This document shows, in pieces, positions 1 to 9,263 of a stretch of 50,875 bases of DNA (positions are counted from its first letter, which is position 1; every line of letters begins with the position of its first letter). The stretch is taken from the NCBI GenBank assembly GCA_964563165.1, contig CAZLWA010000007.1, positions 1 to 50,875 on the forward strand, written 5' to 3'. The DNA is from CAZLWA01 sp964563165 (GTDB lineage: Bacteria > CLD3 > SB21). The notes under the pieces were generated by a model that saw nothing but the letters and a program-made list of their open reading frames with translations, did no database searches and had not been told where the DNA came from. The position numbers and the translations under genes are program-made.

Positions 1-1
1 C

Positions 2-49
2 AGCGATCTCGCCCGCCTTCTGGAACATTTACTGATTGAAAAATACTGA
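2..49 (+). CDS. 3' end of an unidentified gene (partial)
   Basis: The first 48 bases read as an open frame ending in TGA at 47-49 and encode about 15 residues rich in Leu and Glu (SDLARLLEHLLIEKY). The stop lies 3 bp from the stop of the minus-strand NlpC/P60 gene, a tail-to-tail arrangement that occurs elsewhere in this window. The fragment is too short to identify, and it could be chance. Confidence 0.35.
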   Translation, partial: SDLARLLEHLLIEKY

Positions 50-51
50 CT

Positions 52-606
52 TCACTTCATGATGCGGCGATATCCCAAGAAGTGCTTCATGTAATACGTT
101 TCCGACAAATCGGAAATGGTGACCCCTACCGTTGTGCTGGCGTGCGCCATTTTCTTTTCGCCGACGTAAATACCCACATGCGAAGGGCCTTGAGATCCTT
201 TATAGGTGCTTTGAAAATAAACCAAATCGCCGAACTTCAAATTTTTTTCCGCTACACTTTCCCCTGCCGCAAACATGGCCTTGGTTTCACGCGGTAAGTC
301 CACATTCACAGTTTTCCTAAAAACATAACCGACGAATCCTGAACAGTCCGTCCCTTTCCCCTTTTCAACCATTCCCAACCGGTACGGCGTGCCCATCCAA
401 GAACGGATCTCACTCATCATGGCGTCACGGCCTTCTTTCGAAATACCGGAACCGTCGTAGTCAGTCTTTCGGGAAGCCGTGTCCGTTTTGAACGAAAAAA
501 ACTTTTGATTTGATTTTTCATTCTCATTTTTAACGGAATGATAAATCGGCTGCGGAATGCAGCCGGAAATCATTACGATACATACCGCGCAACACGTCAT
601 CTTCAT
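52..606 (-). CDS. NlpC/P60 family peptidoglycan hydrolase, lipoprotein
   Basis: A predicted outer- or inner-membrane lipoprotein that cleaves peptide cross-links in peptidoglycan. The N-terminus is hydrophobic and ends in a lipobox (MISGC, lipidated Cys16). An NlpC/P60 domain fills residues 60-184. The motif GTDCSGFVGYVF gives the nucleophile Cys88, PSHVGIYVG gives His143, and AHAS gives His155 as the third catalytic position. I chose the ATG at 606 because an AAAGGAG sits 8 bp upstream; the earlier GTG at 615 abuts the SD. It lies 38 bp downstream of the RND exporter gene on the same strand and is probably co-transcribed. Length (184 aa) is typical for small Spr/NlpC lipoproteins. Confidence 0.9.
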   Translation of the reverse strand: MKMTCCAVCIVMISGCIPQPIYHSVKNENEKSNQKFFSFKTDTASRKTDYDGSGISKEGRDAMMSEIRSWMGTPYRLGMVEKGKGTDCSGFVGYVFRKTVNVDLPRETKAMFAAGESVAEKNLKFGDLVYFQSTYKGSQGPSHVGIYVGEKKMAHASTTVGVTISDLSETYYMKHFLGYRRIMK

Positions 607-644
607 TCTCTTCACTCCTTTTAAAAATTATACTAAAATATACT

Positions 645-3287
645 TTAAGCGGATTTTGAAATTGTTTTTTTCTTCGTAACCTGAGCCGACTTCGCTTTGT
701 CATGTACCGCTGTATCCTGCTGTTTCCAAATTTGCTTACCCCAGAGCCGCAGCATAGCCGGCAAAATAATTATCGATGACAGCGCACAAATAATGATACC
801 GAAGGTGCACATGTAGCCGAGGCTTGAAAGGCCCCGGTTGTCCACGAAAATGATCGATCCGAACCCGATGACCGAGGTCAGCGCAGAAAGAAAGAGCGAC
901 TGGCCGGTCTCACGTATGGCTGCAAATACATCGTGGCGCTGATCTTCCAGATAACGGGAGATGACATAAATACCGTAATCCACGCCCGTTCCGATCAGCA
1001 ACGGGAGTGTGATCATATTTACGAAATTAATTTTAATGCCCATCAGCCGCATCGCTCCGATAATACACACGATAGAAAACGTCAGCGGCACGATGCACAC
1101 CAGCACCGCGCGCACATTGCGGTAATTGGCGATGACCAGCAGCAGGACGGCAATCGCCGAGACAACCACGGCAATGCCGAAATCTTTTTTGACCAGTTTC
1201 AAAAACTCCGCCGTCACGACGCGAATGCCTGTAATAACAATATTTTCGTTTCTTAATTTTGCGTCGCCGGTAATCTCGCGGATAAAATCATTCACAATAT
1301 CAATTTCGTAGGAAGCGCCGGTGAGTTCGACCTGAGTCACGACTTTTTTAAGGCCGTTCTTCTCAACATAAAAGTGCTTCATGATCTCGCCGAATCCCTC
1401 ATTTTGGAAATTCTGGATCGTGATCGGCTCGCGCACGCTCAGCATGTCGCGCAGGCGATCTAATCGAAAGTAGCTCATGCGTAAATTATTTTTCGACAAT
1501 TCCAGCCGGACTTTGAACAGAATGCTTTCCACATCCAGCGTTTTGATGCTTTCGAGATTCTTTTCCTGCTGCTGGATCGACGGAATATAACGTAACATAG
1601 AATTATATTCTTTCACCATGCCTTTGGCCACCAGCGCATCCATGCGGGTATTGAGTCCGTGCAGGTTCTCGATGAGCTCTTGATCCGTCCTGGCCGAGCA
1701 TACGATGCTGATCGGCTTAAAATGACTGCCGAATTTATCCTGGAGCCGTTTGATCATCCTCAAATCAACGTCGTTCTTACTGCGGATATTTTCGATATTC
1801 TCATCGAACGTGACTCCGATACCGCGATCCTGGCTGGGAATCACATTCAACACTACGCCGAGCATGAAAACCATGATCAGGGCGCCCCCGGTTGTAATAT
1901 ATTTCGGATGCCGCAACACGAAGCGTGAATTCAAATCCAACATCCGGCTCAGCAGCGTTTGCAGATAACGTCCTTTCGGAATTTTTCGTTCGCGGAATTT
2001 AACCTCGCCAGGAATCATAATCAGAACCGCCACGAACAGAATCAAGATCCCCACTCCGCCCAAAAAACCCAGTTCATAAAGACCGCGAAATTCCGTCACC
2101 ATCAAAATCATAAACACAAACGCCGTACTCACCGCGCCGTAAAACACACTTACGCCGGTTTCCCGAAACGTCGTAATTAAATTTTGAAGAACGGTGTTGT
2201 GTCGGAAATTGCTTTCCTCCTCTATAAAACGATTGTAGATATGAATGGCATAATCCACCCCCAGTCCCAACAGCATTGCGCCGGACGCAGCCGTGATGAT
2301 ATTCACTTTTTGAAAAATAACGTCGCCGACGCAGAACACCCACGTCACTCCGACGAGGATCGGTGCCATGATAAAAAAGATGGCGCTGTAATTGCCGTAA
2401 AACAAATAGAAAACAACCAGTATAAGGACAATGACGTACAGCGAGCTGCTGATCAGCCCCTGCCGTACGGCTCGGGCATTCGACAAAGAAGAAACGTAAT
2501 TGCCTCCGTAGGTGGCCCGGATCTGCTTGCCCTCGTCGCCCATCGCTTTGAGGATCGAATCCGAGAGCGTCTGGTTGAGCGAAACGAACTGCTCGCAAAA
2601 TTTTGTGTCGTTGGCCACGCCCGAGGGTTTCACAAACATCAGGAGCGTGCGTTTGTCCTTCGACAGATAGTCGCTCTCCTCGTCGCGCAAGAGCGACGCG
2701 TTCTGCGGACCCAGCATTTTTTCGATATACGGCAAAAATATTTCGGAAATAAGCATGGGGTCTTCGCGTAAAACTTTTTTCAAAAGCGGATCGGGCGGAA
2801 CGGGTGCGTTGAGTATATTTTTGCAATTCAGGATCAGTCGCTCGATTTCGCGGTCATCGAATTTTTTCATCACCGAATCCAAATCCTTTGAGGAAAGATA
2901 GAGCAGCGCATTTTTCACAAAAAATTCCTCGATGAAATTTTTTTGCGCGCCGGTGATGGCATAATTGACGCTGCTCACGATCCCGGATTTCATCAACGCG
3001 CTCCCCATCTGGCGTGTGAACGATTTCAATAATTGCGGATTCGGAGCAAGCGAATCGTCGGTCTCGATGAGCGCGATATGCCGGTCCTGGGCGCCGAAAT
3101 CTTCGTTCACTTCCCAATACTCCTTGATCAGTTTCGAATCTTGAGGGAGAAGATCGAAATTATTCGTGCTGATTTTTATTTGCAGCATGAAATAGGTGGA
3201 AATCGCGGTGAGTATGCTTACGATGATAAATACGATCCGCGAATGGGCGTAGCAGAATTCGGCTATAGCGGCGAGCAGGGCTCTCAT
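645..3287 (-). CDS. MMPL/RND superfamily exporter
   Basis: A large inner-membrane protein of 880 aa with the duplicated RND layout: one TM helix, a soluble loop of about 230 aa, a block of five TM helices (around residues 270-440), then the same pattern again with the second block near 700-870. Each TM block contains the GxGVDYxIxIxxR signature (GLGVDYAIHIYNR and GTGVDYGIYVISR) that defines the MMPL/sterol-sensing-like group. Such proteins move lipids or hydrophobic compounds using the proton gradient; HpnN and 'predicted exporter' families are the nearest relatives by feel. The ATG at 3287 follows GGAG by 9 bp, whereas the upstream frame begins only with TTG. No periplasmic adaptor or outer-membrane channel is adjacent, so the substrate is unknown. 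Confidence 0.88.
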   Translation of the reverse strand: MRALLAAIAEFCYAHSRIVFIIVSILTAISTYFMLQIKISTNNFDLLPQDSKLIKEYWEVNEDFGAQDRHIALIETDDSLAPNPQLLKSFTRQMGSALMKSGIVSSVNYAITGAQKNFIEEFFVKNALLYLSSKDLDSVMKKFDDREIERLILNCKNILNAPVPPDPLLKKVLREDPMLISEIFLPYIEKMLGPQNASLLRDEESDYLSKDKRTLLMFVKPSGVANDTKFCEQFVSLNQTLSDSILKAMGDEGKQIRATYGGNYVSSLSNARAVRQGLISSSLYVIVLILVVFYLFYGNYSAIFFIMAPILVGVTWVFCVGDVIFQKVNIITAASGAMLLGLGVDYAIHIYNRFIEEESNFRHNTVLQNLITTFRETGVSVFYGAVSTAFVFMILMVTEFRGLYELGFLGGVGILILFVAVLIMIPGEVKFRERKIPKGRYLQTLLSRMLDLNSRFVLRHPKYITTGGALIMVFMLGVVLNVIPSQDRGIGVTFDENIENIRSKNDVDLRMIKRLQDKFGSHFKPISIVCSARTDQELIENLHGLNTRMDALVAKGMVKEYNSMLRYIPSIQQQEKNLESIKTLDVESILFKVRLELSKNNLRMSYFRLDRLRDMLSVREPITIQNFQNEGFGEIMKHFYVEKNGLKKVVTQVELTGASYEIDIVNDFIREITGDAKLRNENIVITGIRVVTAEFLKLVKKDFGIAVVVSAIAVLLLVIANYRNVRAVLVCIVPLTFSIVCIIGAMRLMGIKINFVNMITLPLLIGTGVDYGIYVISRYLEDQRHDVFAAIRETGQSLFLSALTSVIGFGSIIFVDNRGLSSLGYMCTFGIIICALSSIIILPAMLRLWGKQIWKQQDTAVHDKAKSAQVTKKKTISKSA

Positions 3288-3437
3288 CAACAATCTCCGG
3301 ATTAGAGGAAACGGCAAAAAATATCATATTTATTCAAGATTAGCAATTACTTATTCGCCGGACGGCGCAGTCAAAACCGTTGAAAGTTCGATCGGAAATG
3401 ACTATCTTCAAAACATCAAATCAGCGGTCTACCGTCT

Positions 3438-5651
3438 ATGCACCACATTATCCTCATGATTGCGGCCTTCTGCTTTCATGGCATTTTCCCGTTGGCGGCC
3501 GGAGGTTCTTCCGACAAGCCGCACGGAAATTTCATTACGCGCGGCAACGAATTTTACAAGCAGCGTGAATATGCCTACGCGGTCAGCAATTTCCTTTTTG
3601 CCAGAGAACTGGAACCGCAACTGCAGAACGATTTCATTCTTAATTTCAAAATCGGTTACAGTTACAAAGCTTTGAACAGATTTTCAGATGCGCTGACCTG
3701 TTTTCGTTCGATCGCTTCCGACAGCCTCATGGCGGATTATGTGTTATTTCAAATTGCCGAAATTCATTCGAAACAGGCTGACAGTGCTTCGGTGGCAATC
3801 GTGGAATACAAAAACCTGCTGCAGCGGCACCCGAATTCTGTTTTTCAATACGAAGTGCGCACGGCGCTCGCACGGCTGTTGATAGGTACGGGCGGCTTTC
3901 CGGAGGCGGATGCGCAGATGAATCTTGCGGCGGCCTACAGCCAAAATGACCCGGAGCATCAGCACGAACACGAACCTGAAATTATTTTTCTCCGCGGCGT
4001 GTCCCAGATGCACCAGGCCCGCTTTCAAAATGCTCTCGAGCATTTTCGAAATATCATCAATGCCTTTCATTATACCGACGAAGCCTACCGGGCGAAGATC
4101 TATATCGAAGTGATCAAAAAGAAAGTCGGCAGTGCTATCACGGCGGAGCAATTTATTGACGGTAACGATGTCCTTATTCTTCAAGGCTATTTTCAGCAAG
4201 CGCTCAATGAGCTTGCGGATGCCATGAACAGATATTCGCTTCCGGAAGAGCGGCAGCAGGTCGAATTCAATATCGCAAAAATCTATTTTGCCCAGGGTTT
4301 GTACGCCGCCGCTATTCCCCGTTATCAGGACCTTTGGAAAAAATATGGCCACAAAGAGGCCTTGTTTAATTTGGCTAAAGCCGCCCGGTATCAAGGTGAT
4401 CTGGACCTCTCTATCAATTCGTATATGGACTACCGGAAAAAAGTCCCTCTCAACGCCGCATGGAAAAATTATATTACGTATGAAATTGCCAATGGTTACT
4501 CCGCAAAGAATGACACGGCAAGCCTCCGCAGCGCAAACCGCTTTTATGCTGAAGTTCGTGAGAAGGCCCAACTGTCAACGCTTTACGGATATAGCGCGGC
4601 GTTTCGGATAGCGTTCAATCTCTATAAATTAGCTGAGTACGACAGTTGTATCGCCCACCTGACCTACCTGAAAAATAAACTGCCGTTTATCGCCTCGCGG
4701 TGCGACTTTTGGATCGCCAAAAGTTATGAAAAAATGAACCGCCGGCGTGAAGCCCTGGCGATCTATGAGCATCTCGCGCGATCGCGATGGACGGACTACT
4801 ACGGTATGCTTAGTCATACTCTGCATCGCGGTCAGCAAAAAGGTTCTATCCGCGAAGTTTTTTACGCCGCCGCAGACACCGGCCTCCCCCGCTGGAGATC
4901 CGCGGCCGAACTCGACGTCAAGCCCATGCATCTGACCGAAAACATCTGGACGTCTTTAACGGGGCCTTTCAAAAAGGCCTGGATGAGCAAAGAAATTCTG
5001 GAAACGAAATATGCTGAAAGAGAACTCAAGCCGTTTCAGGAAAAATATTTCAGGACGTACGAATCCGCAGTGCTGTTCAAAAACTTTTTGGAATTTATTG
5101 AGGCTTACGACATGGCTGTGCAGTCGAGTGTGCTTCTGAAGAAAAAATTCAGGAAGCGCGTTTTCGCGGACGATGCGGACACCAAGTTATTCTATCCGAC
5201 GTACTACCAATCCTACATTCACGCCTACGCCCGGCGGTACGGCGTGGACGAACACTTGATCTTTGCTCTCATCAAAAGTGAGAGCGCGTTTCGCACGTAC
5301 ATCGTTTCTCACGCACGGGCCGTTGGGCTCATGCAGATCATGCCGTTCACCGGCAACGCGCTGGCGCGCGAGTTGGGCAGCGATACGTTTGAAATGCTGG
5401 ATCTGCAAAAACCTGATGAAAGCATCCGGCTGGGGACCTACTATTTATCGCAGCAAGCCAAAGACTATAAGAATTTTATTCCCGCGGTTTTGGGCGCGTA
5501 TAACGCCGGGCCGCACCGGGCAAACTTCTGGATGCGCATGTACAATCCGGACGATCCGGAGGAATTTCCCGAAACGGTTGAACTGATCGAAACGAATAAC
5601 TATATCAAAAGGATCCTGCTCGACCGTTGGATCTACTCGCAGCTTGATTAG
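3438..5651 (+). CDS. Soluble lytic murein transglycosylase with TPR superhelix (Slt70-like)
   Basis: A 737-aa secreted enzyme that cleaves the glycan strand of peptidoglycan, forming 1,6-anhydro-muramic ends. It has an N-terminal signal peptide (residues 1-22) and then about 550 residues of helical tetratricopeptide-like repeats. The C-terminal SLT domain starts near 585. The catalytic Glu615 lies in KSESAFRTYIVSHARAVGLMQIMP (split here as ESAF and GLMQIMP motifs), followed by LGAYNAGPHR, which is the usual Slt motif 3. It is divergent from the RND gene and converges on the DUF2851 gene, overlapping that gene's stop by 4 bp. No strong SD precedes the ATG, so the start is slightly uncertain. 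Confidence 0.92.
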   Translation: MHHIILMIAAFCFHGIFPLAAGGSSDKPHGNFITRGNEFYKQREYAYAVSNFLFARELEPQLQNDFILNFKIGYSYKALNRFSDALTCFRSIASDSLMADYVLFQIAEIHSKQADSASVAIVEYKNLLQRHPNSVFQYEVRTALARLLIGTGGFPEADAQMNLAAAYSQNDPEHQHEHEPEIIFLRGVSQMHQARFQNALEHFRNIINAFHYTDEAYRAKIYIEVIKKKVGSAITAEQFIDGNDVLILQGYFQQALNELADAMNRYSLPEERQQVEFNIAKIYFAQGLYAAAIPRYQDLWKKYGHKEALFNLAKAARYQGDLDLSINSYMDYRKKVPLNAAWKNYITYEIANGYSAKNDTASLRSANRFYAEVREKAQLSTLYGYSAAFRIAFNLYKLAEYDSCIAHLTYLKNKLPFIASRCDFWIAKSYEKMNRRREALAIYEHLARSRWTDYYGMLSHTLHRGQQKGSIREVFYAAADTGLPRWRSAAELDVKPMHLTENIWTSLTGPFKKAWMSKEILETKYAERELKPFQEKYFRTYESAVLFKNFLEFIEAYDMAVQSSVLLKKKFRKRVFADDADTKLFYPTYYQSYIHAYARRYGVDEHLIFALIKSESAFRTYIVSHARAVGLMQIMPFTGNALARELGSDTFEMLDLQKPDESIRLGTYYLSQQAKDYKNFIPAVLGAYNAGPHRANFWMRMYNPDDPEEFPETVELIETNNYIKRILLDRWIYSQLD

Positions 5652-7078
5652 ACGCCCGGGATGTATTCTCGGCATAGGTTCGCATGGACCGTCTCTTCGA
5701 AGATCGGACATTCCGCACAGTGGTATGCCGCACAGCGCTTGTTCAAATGAATCAGGCCTTGGGCGTACTGAATGGAGTATTTTTTCTTGTTCATCCCGGA
5801 GCGCAGCTGCAGTTTCATGAACCGAATAACCGAATTTGCTTCCTGACTGGGCGTCGTTTGGTATAGATGAAATATCCTGTTCGTTAAGTCTTTTTCGTTT
5901 TGGTCTTCCGCGAATAATGCCAGTACCGGCAGCACGGCATTCACTGTGATCTCAAACGCTCTTTGCTTGCCGATCAGGTCGTGATTCCCATGATGTCCTT
6001 CGTCCCCCCACCAATAATGTCCTCCCCAATATCCAAACGACGGAACGATGATACGGCTTTGCAGTTCATGAGCCGGGGCGCCTGACGTTTCAAGAAGCAC
6101 CTTAAACTCTGAAAATAAACTTTCATGGTTCATCAATAATTTAGAAAGACCGGCAATACGTACGGTAGGAAAATTCGCAGGGCGCAGCCGGAATAATTTC
6201 CATTCAGCTGCTTTCATGGCCTGAACTCTGAATTTGTTTTGAAATTCCAGCCATAAATTTTCCAGGCGTTGAATGAACGGAACCATAGAGGGATCGTTCG
6301 CATCGTGCTGAACAGGATCAAGAAGGCCGGCGGCGCCCAGTAAGATCGCCTGCAGCCGCATCAGTGCGGTTTCCGGCTTGTCATGGCGGATCGCGCTCCT
6401 CAACTGACGGTAACTGACCAACGCCGACAGTTTTCGAAACGGAGCACGGTTCTTTGAAAAGCCCAGGGCATCCATGATTCCGCGATACAGCAATTCATCA
6501 TAATCAAGATGGTATTGGTCACGCCACGTTTTAAATTTGTCAATTTTAGAATGCAGCCGCTGCAGACCGTTCTGCAAAACCCATTCGTCTACAAATGCCG
6601 CGTCCAGCCGCGGTAAATAATCGTAGCAAAAAATATTTTTTCGCTCCTCGCCTATCGTCTTGATCTTTTCGATAAGCGTATATAAATCGTCGTTTAAATA
6701 ATTGTTCAATTCCAATGTCCGGAACTTTTTATCCGTCATAGGTTCGTCATCCATAAAGACGGCGTGAAGAATAATATGCTGATACGCATCATTCGATTGA
6801 TGTTCATGATGCCGCCAATCGGAAGATCGCCAGTGGATCTCGATATCCCCGGCAAGGATCTCCGCGCCTATTTTTATCTTGGCATCTTTAAAATCCGGCC
6901 CGGCGTCGTGATTCCAGTTTCCCTGGTCAAGAATTTTTAGCGGCTGGCCGTCCGTGGTGCAAAGGTCGTTGATCCTTAAAAACAAGTGATGCCAGATCGC
7001 CTGGATGATCTTTTCGGAAATCCGGTCCAGATTCTCCCGGACCACGGTGGAAGGATGGTCGTTACGATAGAAAAACAT
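5648..7078 (-). CDS. DUF2851 family protein
   Basis: A 476-aa protein recognised as DUF2851, a family found mainly in Bacteroidota/Chlorobiota and of unknown function. Visible hallmarks are an N-terminal stretch with LKILDQGNWNHDAGPDFKDA and GDIEIH, and a C-terminal cysteine cluster (CAAYHCAECPIFEE) that could bind a metal or an Fe-S centre. No signal peptide is seen, so it is probably cytoplasmic. The frame stays open upstream into tRNA-Leu, but the ATG at 7078 is preceded by a GAGGGG SD and gives the conserved N-terminus; the longer reading is an artefact. It overlaps the convergent transglycosylase gene by 4 bp at the 3' ends. Confidence 0.85.
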   Translation of the reverse strand: MFFYRNDHPSTVVRENLDRISEKIIQAIWHHLFLRINDLCTTDGQPLKILDQGNWNHDAGPDFKDAKIKIGAEILAGDIEIHWRSSDWRHHEHQSNDAYQHIILHAVFMDDEPMTDKKFRTLELNNYLNDDLYTLIEKIKTIGEERKNIFCYDYLPRLDAAFVDEWVLQNGLQRLHSKIDKFKTWRDQYHLDYDELLYRGIMDALGFSKNRAPFRKLSALVSYRQLRSAIRHDKPETALMRLQAILLGAAGLLDPVQHDANDPSMVPFIQRLENLWLEFQNKFRVQAMKAAEWKLFRLRPANFPTVRIAGLSKLLMNHESLFSEFKVLLETSGAPAHELQSRIIVPSFGYWGGHYWWGDEGHHGNHDLIGKQRAFEITVNAVLPVLALFAEDQNEKDLTNRIFHLYQTTPSQEANSVIRFMKLQLRSGMNKKKYSIQYAQGLIHLNKRCAAYHCAECPIFEETVHANLCREYIPGV

Positions 7079-7101
7079 AAAAGCCCCCTCGAAAAAATTT
7101 A

Positions 7102-7129
7102 TTGCAATTTTTTCTAAATACCTTATATT
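7102..7129 (+). promoter_or_regulatory. Promoter of tRNA-Leu
   Basis: TTGCAA (7102-7107), a 16-bp spacer and TATATT (7124-7129) lie about 20 bp before the mature tRNA 5' end. The promoter is outside the 83-bp repeat, so it drives only the left, intact tRNA copy. Confidence 0.6.
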
Positions 7130-7148
7130 AAGACAAATTTTTTTACGA

Positions 7149-7232
7149 GCCGAAGTGGTGGAATTGGCAGACGCGCTGGACTCAAAATCCAGTGAGAGCA
7201 ATCTCGTGTGGGTTCAAGTCCCACCTTCGGCA
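7149..7232 (+). tRNA. tRNA-Leu (anticodon CAA)
   Basis: A class II tRNA with a long variable arm. The acceptor strand GCCGAAG pairs fully with CTTCGGC, followed by discriminator A; CCA is not encoded. The anticodon stem CTGGA/TCCAG encloses a 7-base loop with CAA, reading UUG. The T arm carries GGTTCAAGTCC. From base 7154 onward the gene is identical to the copy at 14834, so its 3' part was most likely supplied by the integrative element when it inserted. The gene keeps its own promoter and should be functional. Confidence 0.95.
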
Positions 7233-7236
7233 CGAA
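7154..7236 (+). repeat. Left attachment repeat (attL, 83 bp)
   Basis: Identical over 83 bp to 14834-14916. It spans nearly the whole tRNA-Leu from acceptor position 6 to four bases past the discriminator. The exact crossover cannot be placed inside the identical block. Confidence 0.85.
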
Positions 7237-7269
7237 AGCCACAAGTTTAATAAGGACTTGTGGCTTTTT
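7237..7269 (+). terminator. Element-supplied terminator of tRNA-Leu
   Basis: A 10-bp perfect stem (AGCCACAAGT / ACTTGTGGCT) with a 9-base loop, followed by TTTTT. It starts right after the tRNA repeat, so integration swaps the native terminator (now at 14915) for this one. Confidence 0.8.
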
Positions 7270-7314
7270 CTTTTCTGCCCATTCCTTCAGCAAGCGGTAA
7301 GCATTTCAACTCGT

Positions 7315-7338
7315 GGTATACACTTTGGTATACACTTT
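7315..7338. repeat. Tandem 12-bp repeat, possible integrase arm site (left)
   Basis: Two adjacent perfect copies of GGTATACACTTT. Related GTATAC-containing repeats occur at 14778-14798 near the other end of the element. Paired short repeats inside each end are the usual form of arm-type binding sites for tyrosine integrases or excisionases. The role is inferred. Confidence 0.45.
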
Positions 7339-7517
7339 AAGACGTCTACGATGACAAATAAAAAGCCGCTAAGCGGTCGCGGAGGGTCACTACAAACCCT
7401 TAACCAGCCTAACGGCAATGAATAAAATCTGTTTATTTTGTAGTGTTTTCCGCTTCCATAATATACGAAAGAGAGAGGCATTATGCAACCGTGCCGCGTG
7501 CCTATTTGCTACTCAAT

Positions 7518-7898
7518 TCATATTTTATCCATGTCCACGCCCACTCTAACGATTTTGATTTGTTCGCCGCTCAGCTCAACGTTTTCTTTTGGTTTTCCAT
7601 AGGCTCTGTTCATCAAGCTGTCCAGATTGCCAAGCTTTCCGGTATCAATTGAATCCTTCAAGGCTTTGGCACACGTGGCCTCCAACGCGGTCGCTGTGGC
7701 ATTATTAATCACCTCCGCGAGTTCATCGTAGTTCATCGCAACCAGAGCCTGAATGCAGTCCGTTATTTCGGATAGCTTATAGCCATAATCTTTGGCAAGG
7801 GCAGAAACATACTTCCGAGGCCTGCCCTGTGGGTTACCACTTTCGCCCTTTTCAAACTGATTGACCGCTCCGCCATGTGCCTGTTTTACCTTTTTCAT
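7518..7898 (-). CDS. Possible internal start: free DUF5681 protein
   Basis: Within the preceding gene, the ATG at 7898 is preceded by AAAGGAG with an 8-bp spacing, better than many true starts in this window. Translation from here gives a 126-aa DUF5681 protein that begins exactly where the domain begins. Elsewhere DUF5681 proteins are normally stand-alone. Either two ancestral genes became fused by loss of a stop codon, or this is a deliberate nested gene. Confidence 0.45.
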   Translation of the reverse strand: MKKVKQAHGGAVNQFEKGESGNPQGRPRKYVSALAKDYGYKLSEITDCIQALVAMNYDELAEVINNATATALEATCAKALKDSIDTGKLGNLDSLMNRAYGKPKENVELSGEQIKIVRVGVDMDKI

Positions 7899-8756
7899 CT
7901 TTGAATCTCCTTTGTTATTGTTGTGTGCACGTTTCCGAACGAATGAAATGGGATTTAACATGCCTGCGTCTTTGTCCTTTTCTTTCAATTCATTTGTTCG
8001 AGAGTAAAATTTAGTTTTGACCTTTTCGAAATTAAAAGAGTCGCTTTGGTTAAGCATGTATTTTCCGCCCTCAAATGTGATTTGCCTCCCCAACGGATGC
8101 AACTCACGCAAACCTCTGATTAGCCGGAAATCTTTGCAGTCAATCTTCTTCCTATTGTGCCTGAAGGCCAGTAATTTCTTCCGCCGCGATTTCAATTTTC
8201 TATCGTGAACCGTGGCTACAGATAGATTAAACATCTTGCTTAAATATCTGGCGGAAAGCATCTCAGGGCTATAGTGAGGCTCAAGCGTGTTAACGCTCAA
8301 GCTATCCCATTTTTTATAGGACTGGCGCTTCTTTTCCCTGGCGCTCTGATTGCCCCAGCCCCAAGAATGCCTCCGCCATTTAACCAGGTGTTCAATATTG
8401 ACGGAAAAAAACTTCTCCTTCATGGCCGGAAAATCATTCACCAAATCATTCACGTCGAAATCAAAACAAGATGCAGACTTAATCCCGAAGCGGGTCAGCA
8501 CGCGATTGTAAGCGGTCAGATAATAGAACCCGTTCGCATCCTGGCCTCGAATCCAGCGGAGGTCTTGGGCATATCGGATATATTTTCTAATCGTTCTGGG
8601 CTTGCGTTTAATCAAGCCGCTAATCGCTCCCAGGGCTTCGCTGTGGAGTTCAAATCTGCCGGATGGGAATAAGAGCCTGACCGCTAACCACACGCCAAAG
8701 GGCTTATAGAGCTTCATCCTGACAATCTCTTTCGATAGTTCGACGTGAATTTTCAT
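7518..8756 (-). CDS. Winged-helix DNA-binding protein fused to DUF5681 domain
   Basis: 412 aa in two parts. The N-terminal 280 residues have helix-turn-helix character twice: RKPRTIRKYIRYAQDLRWI near residue 55 and YLSKMFNLSVATVHDRKLKSR near 170. They are highly basic and look like a replication or regulatory protein. The C-terminal 125 residues start MKKVKQAHGG and contain KGESGNPQGRP, the signature of DUF5681, a small domain common near phage terminase genes and in mobile elements. GGAGG precedes the ATG at 8756. An internal ATG at 7898 in the same frame has its own strong SD (see the separate entry), so the fusion may be produced in two forms. It is the last gene of the element's minus-strand run. 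Confidence 0.6.
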   Translation of the reverse strand: MKIHVELSKEIVRMKLYKPFGVWLAVRLLFPSGRFELHSEALGAISGLIKRKPRTIRKYIRYAQDLRWIRGQDANGFYYLTAYNRVLTRFGIKSASCFDFDVNDLVNDFPAMKEKFFSVNIEHLVKWRRHSWGWGNQSAREKKRQSYKKWDSLSVNTLEPHYSPEMLSARYLSKMFNLSVATVHDRKLKSRRKKLLAFRHNRKKIDCKDFRLIRGLRELHPLGRQITFEGGKYMLNQSDSFNFEKVKTKFYSRTNELKEKDKDAGMLNPISFVRKRAHNNNKGDSKMKKVKQAHGGAVNQFEKGESGNPQGRPRKYVSALAKDYGYKLSEITDCIQALVAMNYDELAEVINNATATALEATCAKALKDSIDTGKLGNLDSLMNRAYGKPKENVELSGEQIKIVRVGVDMDKI

Positions 8757-8768
8757 GCTGACCTCCGC

Positions 8769-9197
8769 CTAAAAAAATGCCAGTTGGCTGAGCGGAGGAT
8801 TCATCATAGGCTCCGGCTCGCGTGCTTTGTCGAGGCCGAAATCGGCCAACTTCAAGAAGATTTGTTTTTCAAATCCCTCGAATTTCAGAAAGAATCCCCT
8901 GCGGAGGATATACTCGCGGCGCGTAAGGATGGTCTCGCCGAACGGCAGATGCACGGCAACATATTTGAATGAGCCGCCTCGCATCAATTCATAATTAAAG
9001 CCGTAAGCCTGGCTTTTCCTGTGAAGATGCCTTTCCGGAATACGCTCACAGTGGAAAGTGTCGCCTACGAGTTTTCCGATGCATCTTTTTCGAGTGTCGG
9101 ATTCCCAATATACGTTGCCGCTGTCGGCAATCGTGATTTGGGATTCAAGCGGGTATTGACTTAATACCGCCGTTTTCTTAGGTTTGAGTGTCTGCAT
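8769..9197 (-). CDS. Element protein of unknown function
   Basis: 142 aa, no signal peptide or TM segment, basic (pI probably high), with aromatic-rich beta-like strands in the middle (GSFKYVAVHLPFGETILTRREYILRRGFFLKFEGFEK). It sits 12 bp upstream of the winged-helix/DUF5681 gene on the same strand and is likely co-transcribed with it. I do not recognise the family. The SD is weak. Confidence 0.55.
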   Translation of the reverse strand: MQTLKPKKTAVLSQYPLESQITIADSGNVYWESDTRKRCIGKLVGDTFHCERIPERHLHRKSQAYGFNYELMRGGSFKYVAVHLPFGETILTRREYILRRGFFLKFEGFEKQIFLKLADFGLDKAREPEPMMNPPLSQLAFF

Positions 9198-9263
9198 AAG
9201 ACAATCTTCTTTCTGAAACGGATTATCATTGCTGTGGTAGTCCGTTTCGTTTTAAAATGAAAA

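Noticed and set aside
2074..2826. 250-aa minus-strand frame within the RND gene
   Set aside because: It is a frame-shifted shadow with Arg-rich nonsense composition; the RND frame covers the same bases with conserved motifs.
7079..7201. Extension of the DUF2851 frame into tRNA-Leu (517-aa reading)
   Set aside because: The frame is open by chance. The ATG at 7078 has an SD and gives the family N-terminus, and the extension overlaps a functional tRNA and its promoter.
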